Source: Ectobius pallidus
Taxonomy: Eukaryota > Arthropoda > Insecta > Blattodea > Ectobiidae
Assembly (NCBI GenBank): GCA_964059195.1
Contig: CAXKWD010000002.1
Coordinates: forward strand, 164,988,559-165,052,558
DNA length: 64,000 nucleotides
Direction of reading: 5' to 3'
Shown here: positions 47,301 to 57,185 of the stretch, one piece after another
Layout: each line of letters starts with the position of its first letter
Position numbering within the stretch: position 1 is the stretch's first letter
Notes under the pieces: generated by a model
What the model saw: the letters and a program-made list of their open reading frames with translations, nothing else
Databases searched by the model: none
What the model was told of the DNA's origin: nothing
Translations under genes and position numbers: made by a program

Positions 47301-50300
47301 GATTCTCAGCCCTGCCAACTTTCGTAAGCGTCTATTTTATTTTTATTTCCGAAAGTTTTTATATGCTGTGAGTGTGCGGAAATGTAAAAGATGTTATTTT
47401 TGCCGATGTAACTTTTTTCGTGCGAGGCGTTTTCAACGGTTCGACAGCCGTTATCTTGTAAACTATGGTACATTTTTATTGTTGATGTACACGGTTTTAT
47501 ACGCAATGAAATGTTATGACGTTCGTCTCTTGGGAGTTTCTATGTACTAGGCTGATAAAATGGTTTTATTTCGACTTTTGTAAAATCCTGCGCGATTTTC
47601 ATCTCCAAGAATAAAAAAAATTGTTTTTACATTAACAATATAATCTCAAAAATGTCTTGTGTTTCCGAGGAAACAAGTTTATATGCCAAAGGCAGTTGAA
47701 ACTGTTTTTTTACACTGTTATAAAATCCTGCGCTTTTATAGAAGCTGCATGCCTTCCCGGGATTCTCAGCCATGCCAACTTCCGTAAGCGTCGATTTTAT
47801 TTTTATTTCCGAAAGTTTCCTTTATGCCGTGAGTGTGCGGAATTGAAAAAGATGTTATTTTTGCCGATATGACTTTTTTCGTGCGAGGCGTTTTCAACGG
47901 TTCGAAAGCCTTTATCTCGTAAACTATGGTACATTTTTATTGTTGATGTACACGCTTTTATTCGCAATGAAATGTTTTGACGTTCGTCTCTTGGGAGTTT
48001 TTATGTACTAGGGTGATAAAATGGTTTTATTTCGACTTTTCTAAAATCCTGCGCGACTTTCATCTCCAAGAATAAAAAATATTGTTTTTACATTAACAAT
48101 ATAATGTCAAAAATGTCTTGTGTTTCCGAGGATACATAAGTTTACATGCAAAAGCAGTTAAAACTGTTCTTTTTCCAATCTTATACAATCCTGCGCTTTA
48201 ATAGAAGCTGCATGCCTTCCCGGGATTCTCAGCCCTGCCAACTTCCGTTAGCGTCGATTTTATTTTTATTTCCGAAAGTTTCATTTATGCTGTGAATATG
48301 CGGAATTATAAACGATGTTATTTTTGCCGAAATGACTTTTTTCGTGTGAGTCGTTTTCAACGGTTCGACAGCCGTTATCTCGTAAACTATGGTACATTTT
48401 TATTGTTGATGTACACGCTTTTATCCGCAATGAAATGTTATGACGTTCGTCTCTTGGGAGTTTTTATGTACTAGGCAGATAAAATGTTTTTATTTCGACT
48501 TTTCTAAAATCCTGCGCGTTTTTCATCTCCAAGAATAAAAAATATTGTTTTTACATTAACAATATAATCTCAAAAATGTCTTGTGTTTCCGAGGATACAT
48601 AAGTTTACATGCAAAAGCAGTTGAAACTGTTCTTTTTCCAATCTTATACAATCCTGCGCTTTAATAGAAGCTGCATCCCTTCCCGGGATTCTCAGCCCTG
48701 CCAACTTTCGTAAGCGTCTATTTTATTTTTATTTCCGAAAGTTTTTTTATGCTGTGAGTGTGCGGAAATGGAAAAGATGTTATTTTTGCCGATGTAACTT
48801 TTTTCGTGCGAGGCGTTTTCAACGGTTCGACAGCCGTTATCTTGTAAACTATGGTACATTTTTATTGTTGATGTACACGGTTTTATACGCAATGAAATGT
48901 TATGACGTTCGTCTCTTGGGAGTTTTTATGTACTAGGCTGATAAAATGGTTTTATTTCGACTTTTGTAAAATCTTGCGCGATTTTCATCTCCAAGAATAA
49001 AAAAAAATGTTTTTACATTAACAATATAATCTCAAAAATGTCTTGTGTTTCCGAGGATACATAAGTTTACATGCAAAAGCAGTTGAAACTGTTCTTTTTC
49101 CAATCTTATACAATCCTGCGCTTTAATAGAAGCTGCATGCCTTCCCGGGATTCTCAGCCCTGCCAACTTCCGTTAGCGTCGATTTTATTTTTATTTCCGA
49201 AAGTTTCATTAATGCTGTGAGTATGCGGAATTATAAACGATGTTATTTTTGCCGAAATGACTTTTTTCGTGTGAGTCGTTTTCAACGGTTCGACAGCCGT
49301 TATCTCGTAAACTATGGTACATTTTTATTGTTGATGTACACGCTTTTATTCGCAATGAAATGTTTTGACGTTCGTCTCTTGGGAGTTTTTATGTACTAGG
49401 GTGATAAAATGGTTTTATTTCGACTTTTCTAAAATCCTGCGCGACTTTCATCTCCAAGAATAAAAAATATTGTTTTTACATTAACAATATAATGTCAAAA
49501 ATGTCTTGTGTTTCCGAGGATACATAAGTTTACATGCAAAAGCAGTTGAAACTGTTCTTTTTCCAATCTTATACAATCCTGCGCTTTAATAGAAGCTGCA
49601 TGCCTTCCCGGGATTCTCAGCCCTGCCAACTTCCGTTAGCGTCGATTTTATTTTTATTTCCGAAAGTTTCATTTATGCTGTGAGTATGCGGAATTATAAA
49701 CGATGTTATTTTTGCCGATATGACTTTTTTCGTGTGAGTCGTTTTCAATGGTTCGACAGCCGTTATCTCGTAAACTATGGTACATTTTTATTGTTGATGT
49801 ACACGCTTTTATTCGCAATGAAATGTTATGACGTTCGTCTCTTGGGAGTTTTTATGTACTAGGCTGATAAAATGGTTTTATTTCGACTTTTCTAAAATCC
49901 TGCGCGTTTTTCATCTCCAAGAATAAAAAATATTGTTTTTACATTAACAATATAATCTCAAAAATGTCTTATGTTTCCGAGGAAACATAAGTTTATATGG
50001 CAAAGGCAGTTGAAACTTTTTTTTTCCACTTTTATACAATCCTCCGCTTTTATAGAAGCTGCATCCCTTCCCGGGATTCTCAGCCCTGCCAACTTTCGTA
50101 AGCGTCTATTTTATTTTTATTTCCGAAAGTTTTTTTATGCTGTGAGTGTGCGGAAATGTAAACGATGTTATTTTTGCCGATGTAACTTTTTTCGTGCGAG
50201 GCGTTTTCAACGGTTCGACAGCCGTTATCTTGTAAACTATGGTACATTTTTATTGTTGATGTACACGGTTTTATACGCAATGAAATGTTATGACGTTCGT

Positions 50301-51354
50301 CTCTTGGGAGTTTTTATGTACTAGGCTGATAAAATGGTTTTATTTCGACTTTTGTAAAATCCTGCGCGATTTTCATCTCCAAGAATAAAAAAAATTGTTT
50401 TTACATTAACAATATAATCTCAAAAATGTCTTGTGTTTCCGAGGAAACAAGTTTATATGCCAAAGGCAGTTGAAACTGTTTTTTTTACACTGTTATAAAA
50501 TCCTGCGCTTTTATAGAAGCTGCATGCCTTCCCGGGATTCTCAGCCATGCCAACTTCCGTAAGCGTCGATTTTATTTTTATTTCCGAAAGTTTCCTTTAT
50601 GCCGTGAGTGTGCGGAATTGAAAAAGATGTTATTTTTGCCGATATGACTTTTTTCGTGCGAGGCGTTTTCAACGGTTCGAAAGCCTTTATCTCGTAAAAT
50701 ATGGTACATTTTTATTGTTGATGTACATGGTTATATTCGCAAAGAAAAGTTATGCCTTTTGTCATTTGGGAGGATTTATGTAGTACGCTGATAAAACGTT
50801 TTTATTTCGAGTTTTCAAAAATCCTGCGCGACTTTCATCTCCAAGAATAAAATATACTGTTTTTACATTAACAATATAATCTCAAAAATTTATTGCGTTT
50901 CCGAGGAAACATAAGTTTATATGCAAAAGCAGTTGAAACTGTTCTTTTTCCAATCTTATACAATCCTGCTTTTTAATAGAAGCTGCATGCCTTCCCGGGA
51001 TTCTCAGCCCTACAAACTTCCGTAAGCGTCGATTTTATTTTTATTTCCGAAAGTTTCTTTTATGCTGTGAGTGTGCGGAATTGTAAAAGATGTTATTTTT
51101 GCCGATATTACTTTTCTCGTGTGAGGCGTTTTCAACGGTTCGACAGCCGTTATCTCGTAAACTATGGTACATTTTTATTGCTGATGTACAAGGTTTTATT
51201 CGCAATGAAATGTTATGACGTTCGTCTCTTGGGAGTTTTTATGTACTAGGCTGATAAAATGGTTTTATTTCGACTTTTCTAAAATCCTGCGCGTTTTTCA
51301 TCTACAAGAATAAAAAATATTGTTTTTACATTAACAATATAATCTCAAAAATGT

Positions 51355-51378
51355 CTTATGTTTCCTCGGAAACATAAG
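51355..51378. repeat. 24-bp palindrome with inverted centre (TC), copy 2
   Basis: Counterpart of the site at 42569 at +8,786 bp, with the same TC centre and intact arms. The monomer (51322-51783) shares TTTTTTTCCCAC and GGAAATATAAAAG with it, but has the usual GGTTCGACAGCC. The flip therefore happened once, before the 19-mer was duplicated. Confidence 0.92.
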
Positions 51379-54095
51379 TTTATATGCCAAAGGCAGTTGA
51401 AACTTTTTTTTCCCACTTTTATACAATCCTCCGCTTTTATAGAAGCTGCATCCCTTCCCGGGATTCTCAGCCCTGCCAACTTTCGTAAGCGTCTATTTTA
51501 TTTTTATTTCCGAAAGTTTTTTTATGCTGTGAGTGTGCGGAAATATAAAAGATGTTATTTTTGCCGATGTAACTTTTTTCGTGCGAGGCGTTTTCAACGG
51601 TTCGACAGCCGTTATCTTGTAAACTATGGTACATTTTTATTGTTGATGTACACGGTTTTATACGCAATGAAATGTTATGACGTTCGTCTCTTGGGAGTTT
51701 TTATGTACTAGGCTGATAAAATGGTTTTATTTCGACTTTTGTAAAATCCTGCGCGATTTTCATCTCCAAGAATAAAAAAAATTGTTTTTACATTAACAAT
51801 ATAATCTCAAAAATGTCTTGTGTTTCCGAGGAAACAAGTTTATATGCCAAAGGCAGTTGAAACTGTTTTTTTTACACTGTTATAAAATCCTGCGTTTTTA
51901 TAGAAGCTGCATGCCTTCCCGGGATTCTCAGCCATGCCAACTTCCGTAAGCGTCGATTTTATTTTTATTTCCGAAAGTTTCTTTTATGCCGTGAGTGTGC
52001 GGAATTGAAAAAGATGTTATTTTTGCCGATATGACTTTTTTCGTGCGAGGCGTTTTCAACGGTTCGAAAGCCTTTATCTCGTAAACTATGGTACATTTTT
52101 ATTGTTGATGTACATGGTTATATTCGCAAAGAAAAGTTTTGCCTTTTGTCATTTGGGAGGATTTATGTAGTACGCTGATAAAACGTTTTTATTTCGAGTT
52201 TTCAAAAATCCTGCGCGACTTTCATCTCCAAGAATAAAATATACTGTTTTTACATTAACAATATAATCTCAAAAATTTATTGCGTTTCCGAGGAAACATA
52301 AGTTTATATGCAAAAGCAGTTGAAACTGTTCTTTTTCCAATCTTATACAATCCTGCTTTTTAATAGAAGCTGCATGCCTTCCCGGGATTCTCAGCCCTAC
52401 AAACTTACGTAAGCGTCGATTTTAGTTTTATTTCCGAAAGTTTCTTTTATGCTGTGAGTATGCGGATTTGAAAAAGATGTTATTTTTACCGATATGACTT
52501 TTTTCGTGTGAGTCGTTTTCAACGGTTCGACAGCCGTTATCTCGTATACTATGGTACATTTTTATTGTTGATGTACACGCTTTTATTCGCAATGAAATGT
52601 TTTGACGTTCGTCTCTTGGGAGTTTTTATGTACTAGGGTGATAAAATGGTTTTATTTCGACTTTTCTAAAATCCTGCGCGACTTTCATCTCCAAGAATAA
52701 AAAATATTGTTTTTACATTAACAATATAATGTCAAAAATGTCTTGTGTTTCCGAGGATACATAAGTTTACATGCAAAAGCAGTTGAAACTGTTCTTTTTC
52801 CAATCTTATACAATCCTGCGCTTTAATAGAAGCTGCATGCCTTCCCGGGATTCTCAGCACTGCCAACTTCCGTTAGCGTCGATTTTATTTTTATTTCCGA
52901 AAGTTTCATTTATGCTGTGAGTATGCGGAATTATAAACGATGTTATTTTTGCCGAAATGACTTTTTTCGTGTGAGTCGTTTTCAACGGTTCGACAGCCGT
53001 TATCTCGTAAACTATGGTACATTTTTATTGTTGATGTACACGCTTTTATTCGCAATGAAATGTTTTGACGTTCGTCTCTTGGGAGTTTTTATGTACTAGG
53101 GTGATAAAATTGTTTTATTTCGACTTTTCTAAAATCCTGCGCGACTTTCATCTCCAAGAATAAAACATATTGTTTTTACATTAACAATATAATGTCAAAA
53201 ATGTCTTGTGTTTCCGAGGATACATAAGTTTACATGCAAAAGCAGTTGAAACTGTTCTTTTTCCAATCTTATACAATCCTGCGCTTTAATAGAAGCTGCA
53301 TGCCTTCCCGGGATTCTCAGCCCTGCCAACTTCCGTTAGCGTCGATTTTATTTTTATTTCCGAAAGTTTCATTTATGCTGTGAGTATGCGGAATTATAAA
53401 CGATGTTATTTTTGCCGATATGACTTTTTTCGTGTGAGTCGTTTTCAACGGTTCGGCAGCCGTTATCTCGTAAACTATGGTACATTTTTATTGTTGATGT
53501 ACACGCTTTTATTCGCAATGAAATGTTATGACGTTCGTCTCTTGGGAGTTTTTATGTACTAGGCTGATAAAATGGTTTATTTCGACTTTTCTAAAATCCT
53601 GCGCGTTTTTCATCTCCAAGAATAAAAAATATTGTTTTTACATTAACAATATAATCTCAAAAATGTCTTATGTTTCCGAGGAAACATAAGTTTATATGGC
53701 AAAGGCAGTTGAAACTTTTTTTTTCCACTTTTATACAATCCTCCGCTTTTATAGAAGCTGCATCCCTTCCCGGGATTCTCAGCCCTGCCAACTTTCGTAA
53801 GCGTCTATTTTATTTTTATTTCCGAAAGTTTTTTTATGCTGTGAGTGGGCGGAAATGTAAAAGATGTTATTTTTGCCGATGTAACTTTTTTCGTGCGAGG
53901 CGTTTTCAACGGTTCGACAGCCGTTATCTTGTAAACTATGGTACATTTTTATTGTTGATGTACACGGTTTTATACGCAATGAAATGTTATGACGTTCGTC
54001 TCTTGGGAGTTTTTATGTACTAGGCTGATAAAATGGCTTTATTTCGACTTTTGTAAAATCCTGCGCGATTTTCATCTCCAAGAATAAAAAAAATT

Positions 54096-54556
54096 GTTTT
54101 TACATTAACAATATAATCTCAAAAATGTCTTGTGTTTCCGAGGAAACAAGTTTATATGCCAAAGGCAGTTGAAACTGTTTTTTTACACTGTTATAAAATC
54201 CTGCGCTTTTATAGAAGCTGCATGCCTTCCCGGGATTCTCAGCCATGCCAACTTCCGTAAGCGTCGATTTTATTTTTATTTCCGAAAGTTTCCTTTATGC
54301 CGTGAGTGTGCGGAATTGAAAAAGATGTTATTTTTGCCGAAATGACTTTTTTCGTGTGAGTCGTTTTCAACGGTTCGACAGCCGTTATCTCGTAAACTAT
54401 GGTACATTTTTATTGTTGATGTACACGCTTTTATTCGCAATGAAATGTTTTGACATTCGTCTCTTGGGAGTTTTTATGTACTAGGGTGATAAAATTGTTT
54501 TATTTCGACTTTTCTAAAATCCTGCGCGACTTTCATCTCCAAGAATAAAATATACT
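54096..54556 (+). repeat. Mosaic monomer, B head and E tail
   Basis: B marks to CGGAATTGAAAAAG (54324), E marks from GCCGAAATGAC (about 54337) with CACGCTTTTATTCGC and ACTAGGGTGAT. It has private changes TTTTGACATTCG (near 54452) and AAAATTGTTTTATT (near 54490), the latter also in the E monomer at 52709. The switch falls in the same shared segment as in the mosaics at 16178 and 26347, but the tail is E rather than D, so it is probably an independent event. Confidence 0.83.
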
Positions 54557-54891
54557 GTTTTTACATTAACAATATAATCTCAAAAATTTATTGCGTTTCC
54601 GAGGAAACATAAGTTTATATGCAAAAGCAGTTGAAACTGTTCTTTTTCCAATCTTATACAATCCTGCTTTTTAATAGAAGCTGCATGCCTTCCCGTGATT
54701 CTCAGCCCTACAAACTTCCGTAAGCGTCGATTTTAGTTTTATTTCCGAAAGTTTCTTTTATGCTGTGAGTATGCGGATTTGAAAAAGATGTTATTTTTAC
54801 CGATATGACTTTTTTCGTGTGAGTCGTTTTCAACGGTTCGACAGCCGTTATCTCGTAAACTATGGTACATTTTTATTGTTGATGTACACGA

Positions 54892-57108
54892 CTGGACTCG
54901 TGCCTTGATAATATTATCACGAATTATAATAGTGATGAATATACTCATGGCGTCATTGACCCTGCTATAGCTGATCACAAAGCCTTGTGGTTTGATGTAA
55001 AAGTAAATATGTCTGCTGCCGACTCTCAAGTACCCAAAACTGTGAGATTAATTACACAGGACAGATTATTTCATTTTTACAATATTCTAAATGATGTTGA
55101 CTGGTCTTCAGTTTTAATTTATACTGATGCCGAATTAAATTTTAATGCAATGTTCGAAATCTTACTGAGTGCATTTAATGAATGTTTTAAAATTCTTAGT
55201 CTTAAGGAAACTAAGAATAGGAAAGCACCTAAGCCCTGGTATACTCCTGAGCTGAGAGAACTTCGTCGTCAGGTTTTAATTTTGAACAATGTGAATAACT
55301 CAAATGGCACCGAGCAAAGTCGTAACATGTATCTTAACAGAAAAAATGAGTATAAACACAAATTAAATGAAGCAAGAATCTCTTATAATGAGTTTCTAAT
55401 GAACACCGCAACGAACAAAGGTAAAAAGGCTTGGAATATTATAAATGCAGAAGCCAGAAAACAAAGCGTCCAAGGTGTACCTAATGTTGAAATTACTGCT
55501 AATGAATTTAATGACTATTTTTTAAACTCTGTTAAGGAAATTCAAACTAACTTACCTAACTCTGAATTATCCGTAGATTCATTTTTAAACGAATTGAACA
55601 ACACTGAATGCACCTTCAAATGGAAAAAGGCAACACACGAAGAACTGTATGAAGCGGTAATGAAATTACGCAACTCCAAAAGTAAAGATTATTATGGCTT
55701 TTCAAATCTCTTATTGAAAGGATTGATTCTTATTATTTTGGAACCTTTGTTGACAGTTATTAATCAGTGTTTAGAACAAGGCAAGTTTCCAGATGTTTTA
55801 AAAGTTTCAAAGGTCATACCTATGCACAAAAAAGGCGATAGGAAGTTAATATCAAACTATAGGCCTATTTCACTAGTACCCATTTTATCTAAAGTGATGG
55901 AGAACATTATGCTAAAACAATTAGTTACATATTTTGAACAAAATGGACTACTACATGACGAACAGTTTGGTTTTAGATGTAACAGATCAACTACCTTAGC
56001 TGTTGAACGAGTTGTGTCATGGGTGCTGGATGTATTTGAATCAGAACAGAATGCAATGGCCTGCATGTGTGATCTTAGCAAGGCATTTGACTGCCTACCT
56101 CACGATGTACTGCTCAAGAAACTTAGATTTTATGGTGTGAGAGAAAACGAGCTTTCTTTAATTCAATCCTACCTCTCAAATAGACAACAGGTCGTTGAAT
56201 TTTCTGGAACTGTATCAACCTCAAATGTCATTAATACTGGAGTGCCTCAGGGCTCAATTTTAGGTCCGTTTCTTTTTATTGTTGCAGTAAATGACTTACC
56301 AGCTGTGATTGAAGAAAAACTTATTACATATGCAGATGACCCCACGGTTTTAAAAGCTGCTCAAGATAATATTGATTTGAGTAACACTCTGGAGATGATG
56401 GAAAAATGGTTTCAAGCCAATGGGTTATGTTTAAATAATAATAAAACTCAGACTTTAACTTTTAGTCTTAGAAATAATGTGGACGCAGAATCAGCTGTGA
56501 AATTGCTAGGCTTTTGGCTAGACAGTAAACTTAACTGGAAATTTCATACACAAGAATTGTGTAAAAAGTTGTCTCAAGTATTGTTTTTATTGAGAAGATT
56601 GAAGCAGCTTGTTCCAGCAACAGCGCTTTTAAATTCGTATTATAGTCTCTTCCATTCACACTTGAATTATGGCATTTTACTATGGGGAAACAGTACAGGG
56701 GCACAAGATGTTTTTAAACTGCAAAAAAAAGCTGTGAGAATTTTGAAAGGCTGTGACCCATATGAGCATTGCAAACCTATTTTTAGTGAATTTAGTATTT
56801 TAACCGTGACCTCACTTTATGTTCTTTCAACTATTTTATTCGTTCATGGAAATGATTTTAATCCTGTGTGTTTTAATGATGTACATGACTATAACACTAG
56901 AGGGAGATATAATTTGGTTGCTCCACAGTGTAGACTGCAAAAGTCCCTTAACAGTCACAATGTTTTAGGAATTAAGTTTTACAACAAATTGCCACTAGAA
57001 ATTAGAAATATCAGGAATTTTAGAATTTTCAAGCATAGAGTTAAGACTTTGCTTTTGCAAAAAAACTTTTACACTGTTGGAGAATATCTAGCGACTGATT
57101 TTATGTAA
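54892..57108 (+). CDS. Partial ORF2-type polyprotein: endonuclease end plus reverse transcriptase
   Basis: Open frame from the insertion point to a TAA stop. The 5' end is missing, so there is no genuine start; the first internal ATG is at 55009. Upstream of TTG 54985 the frame reads LDSCLDNIITN and then GVIDPAIADHKALWFDV, resembling the last part of the AP-endonuclease-like domain (S-x-x-D-N-I and the terminal A/S-D-H). Counting from 54985, reverse transcriptase motifs follow: VIPMHKKGD (277-285), SNYRPISLVP (290-299), DEQFGF (325-330), DLSKAFDCLPHD (363-374, catalytic D363), GVPQGSILGP (419-428) and YADD (449-452, catalytic D451 and D452). A thumb-like part has LGFWLDSKLNW (509-519), then a C-terminal region with HDYNTRGRY (634-642) and KFYNKLP (664-670). 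The role of the family is nicking target DNA and copying its own RNA into the nick. YADD is followed by P where I would expect T, and FIVAVNDLP has A where Y is usual, so activity is doubtful even apart from truncation. Confidence 0.92.
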   Translation: MDSCLDNIITNYNSDEYTHGVIDPAIADHKALWFDVKVNMSAADSQVPKTVRLITQDRLFHFYNILNDVDWSSVLIYTDAELNFNAMFEILLSAFNECFKILSLKETKNRKAPKPWYTPELRELRRQVLILNNVNNSNGTEQSRNMYLNRKNEYKHKLNEARISYNEFLMNTATNKGKKAWNIINAEARKQSVQGVPNVEITANEFNDYFLNSVKEIQTNLPNSELSVDSFLNELNNTECTFKWKKATHEELYEAVMKLRNSKSKDYYGFSNLLLKGLILIILEPLLTVINQCLEQGKFPDVLKVSKVIPMHKKGDRKLISNYRPISLVPILSKVMENIMLKQLVTYFEQNGLLHDEQFGFRCNRSTTLAVERVVSWVLDVFESEQNAMACMCDLSKAFDCLPHDVLLKKLRFYGVRENELSLIQSYLSNRQQVVEFSGTVSTSNVINTGVPQGSILGPFLFIVAVNDLPAVIEEKLITYADDPTVLKAAQDNIDLSNTLEMMEKWFQANGLCLNNNKTQTLTFSLRNNVDAESAVKLLGFWLDSKLNWKFHTQELCKKLSQVLFLLRRLKQLVPATALLNSYYSLFHSHLNYGILLWGNSTGAQDVFKLQKKAVRILKGCDPYEHCKPIFSEFSILTVTSLYVLSTILFVHGNDFNPVCFNDVHDYNTRGRYNLVAPQCRLQKSLNSHNVLGIKFYNKLPLEIRNIRNFRIFKHRVKTLLLQKNFYTVGEYLATDFM

Positions 57109-57185
57109 TTAGGCTACTTCTTTTTTAACATGCTGACTACTCCTATTGCATATACATGCTTAATGGTGTAAAAGAAATAAATAAA
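57109..57185 (+). other. Retrotransposon 3' untranslated region and AATA tail
   Basis: Short 3' region after the TAA stop, ending GTGTAAAAG then AAATAAATAAA. The tail contains two overlapping AATAAA hexamers (57176-57181 and 57180-57185). They can be read either as a polyadenylation-like signal or as the tandem tail repeat used by several non-LTR groups in place of a long poly(A). The satellite resumes directly at 57186. Confidence 0.8.

Larger units (their letters stand above)
1..54890 (+). repeat. ~462-bp satellite array, segment left of the transposon
   Basis: Continuous head-to-tail monomers of 460-464 bp, each starting at GTTTTTACATTAAC and ending in CTCCAAGAATAAA plus an A/T-rich spacer. 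Starts can be followed without a gap, for example 1, 461, 923, 1386, 1848, 2312, 2775, 3237, 3700, 4163 and so on to 54557. All monomers point the same way. Landmarks kept in nearly all of them are a TTTCCGAGG dyad near offset 45, CTTCCCGGGATTCTCA near offset 130, a CpG-rich core near offset 240-290, GTACATTTTTATTG near offset 306 and GACGTTCGTCTCTTGGGAG near offset 357. The first monomer is about 35% G+C. No unique sequence and no recognisable gene lies inside this segment. Confidence 0.98.
54891..57185 (+). mobile_element. 5'-truncated non-LTR retrotransposon (Jockey/CR1-like)
   Basis: A 2,295-bp insertion unlike the satellite, in the same orientation as the monomers. It starts inside the coding frame near the end of the apurinic-endonuclease-like domain, continues through a complete reverse transcriptase frame, and ends with a 77-bp 3' region and a short AATA repeat tail. 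No LTRs are present. No target-site duplication is visible, and about 2 bp of the target are missing. The 5' sequence that would encode ORF1 and most of the endonuclease is absent. The reading frame is unbroken, which suggests a recent insertion. Only one copy is seen although the surrounding HORs are duplicated. Assignment to a precise clade would need a phylogeny. The HDYNTRGRYNLV and HNVLGIKFYNKLP C-terminal motifs are typical of arthropod elements of this group as I know them. Confidence 0.95.

Noticed and set aside
1..54890. CRISPR array or other prokaryotic direct repeat
   Set aside because: Units are about 462 bp with no unique spacers and no cas genes, and the array is invaded by a eukaryotic non-LTR element.
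54739..55029. Reverse-strand open frame across the left transposon junction
   Set aside because: It joins satellite and element antisense sequence by chance and has no recognisable domain.
55857..56081. Reverse-strand open frame of 74 codons inside the retrotransposon
   Set aside because: It lies wholly antisense to the reverse transcriptase frame, which has clear motifs. It is a shadow frame.
54891..57185. LTR retrotransposon or viral integration
   Set aside because: No terminal repeats, protease, integrase or capsid-like sequence is present. Motif order and the AATA tail fit a non-LTR element.
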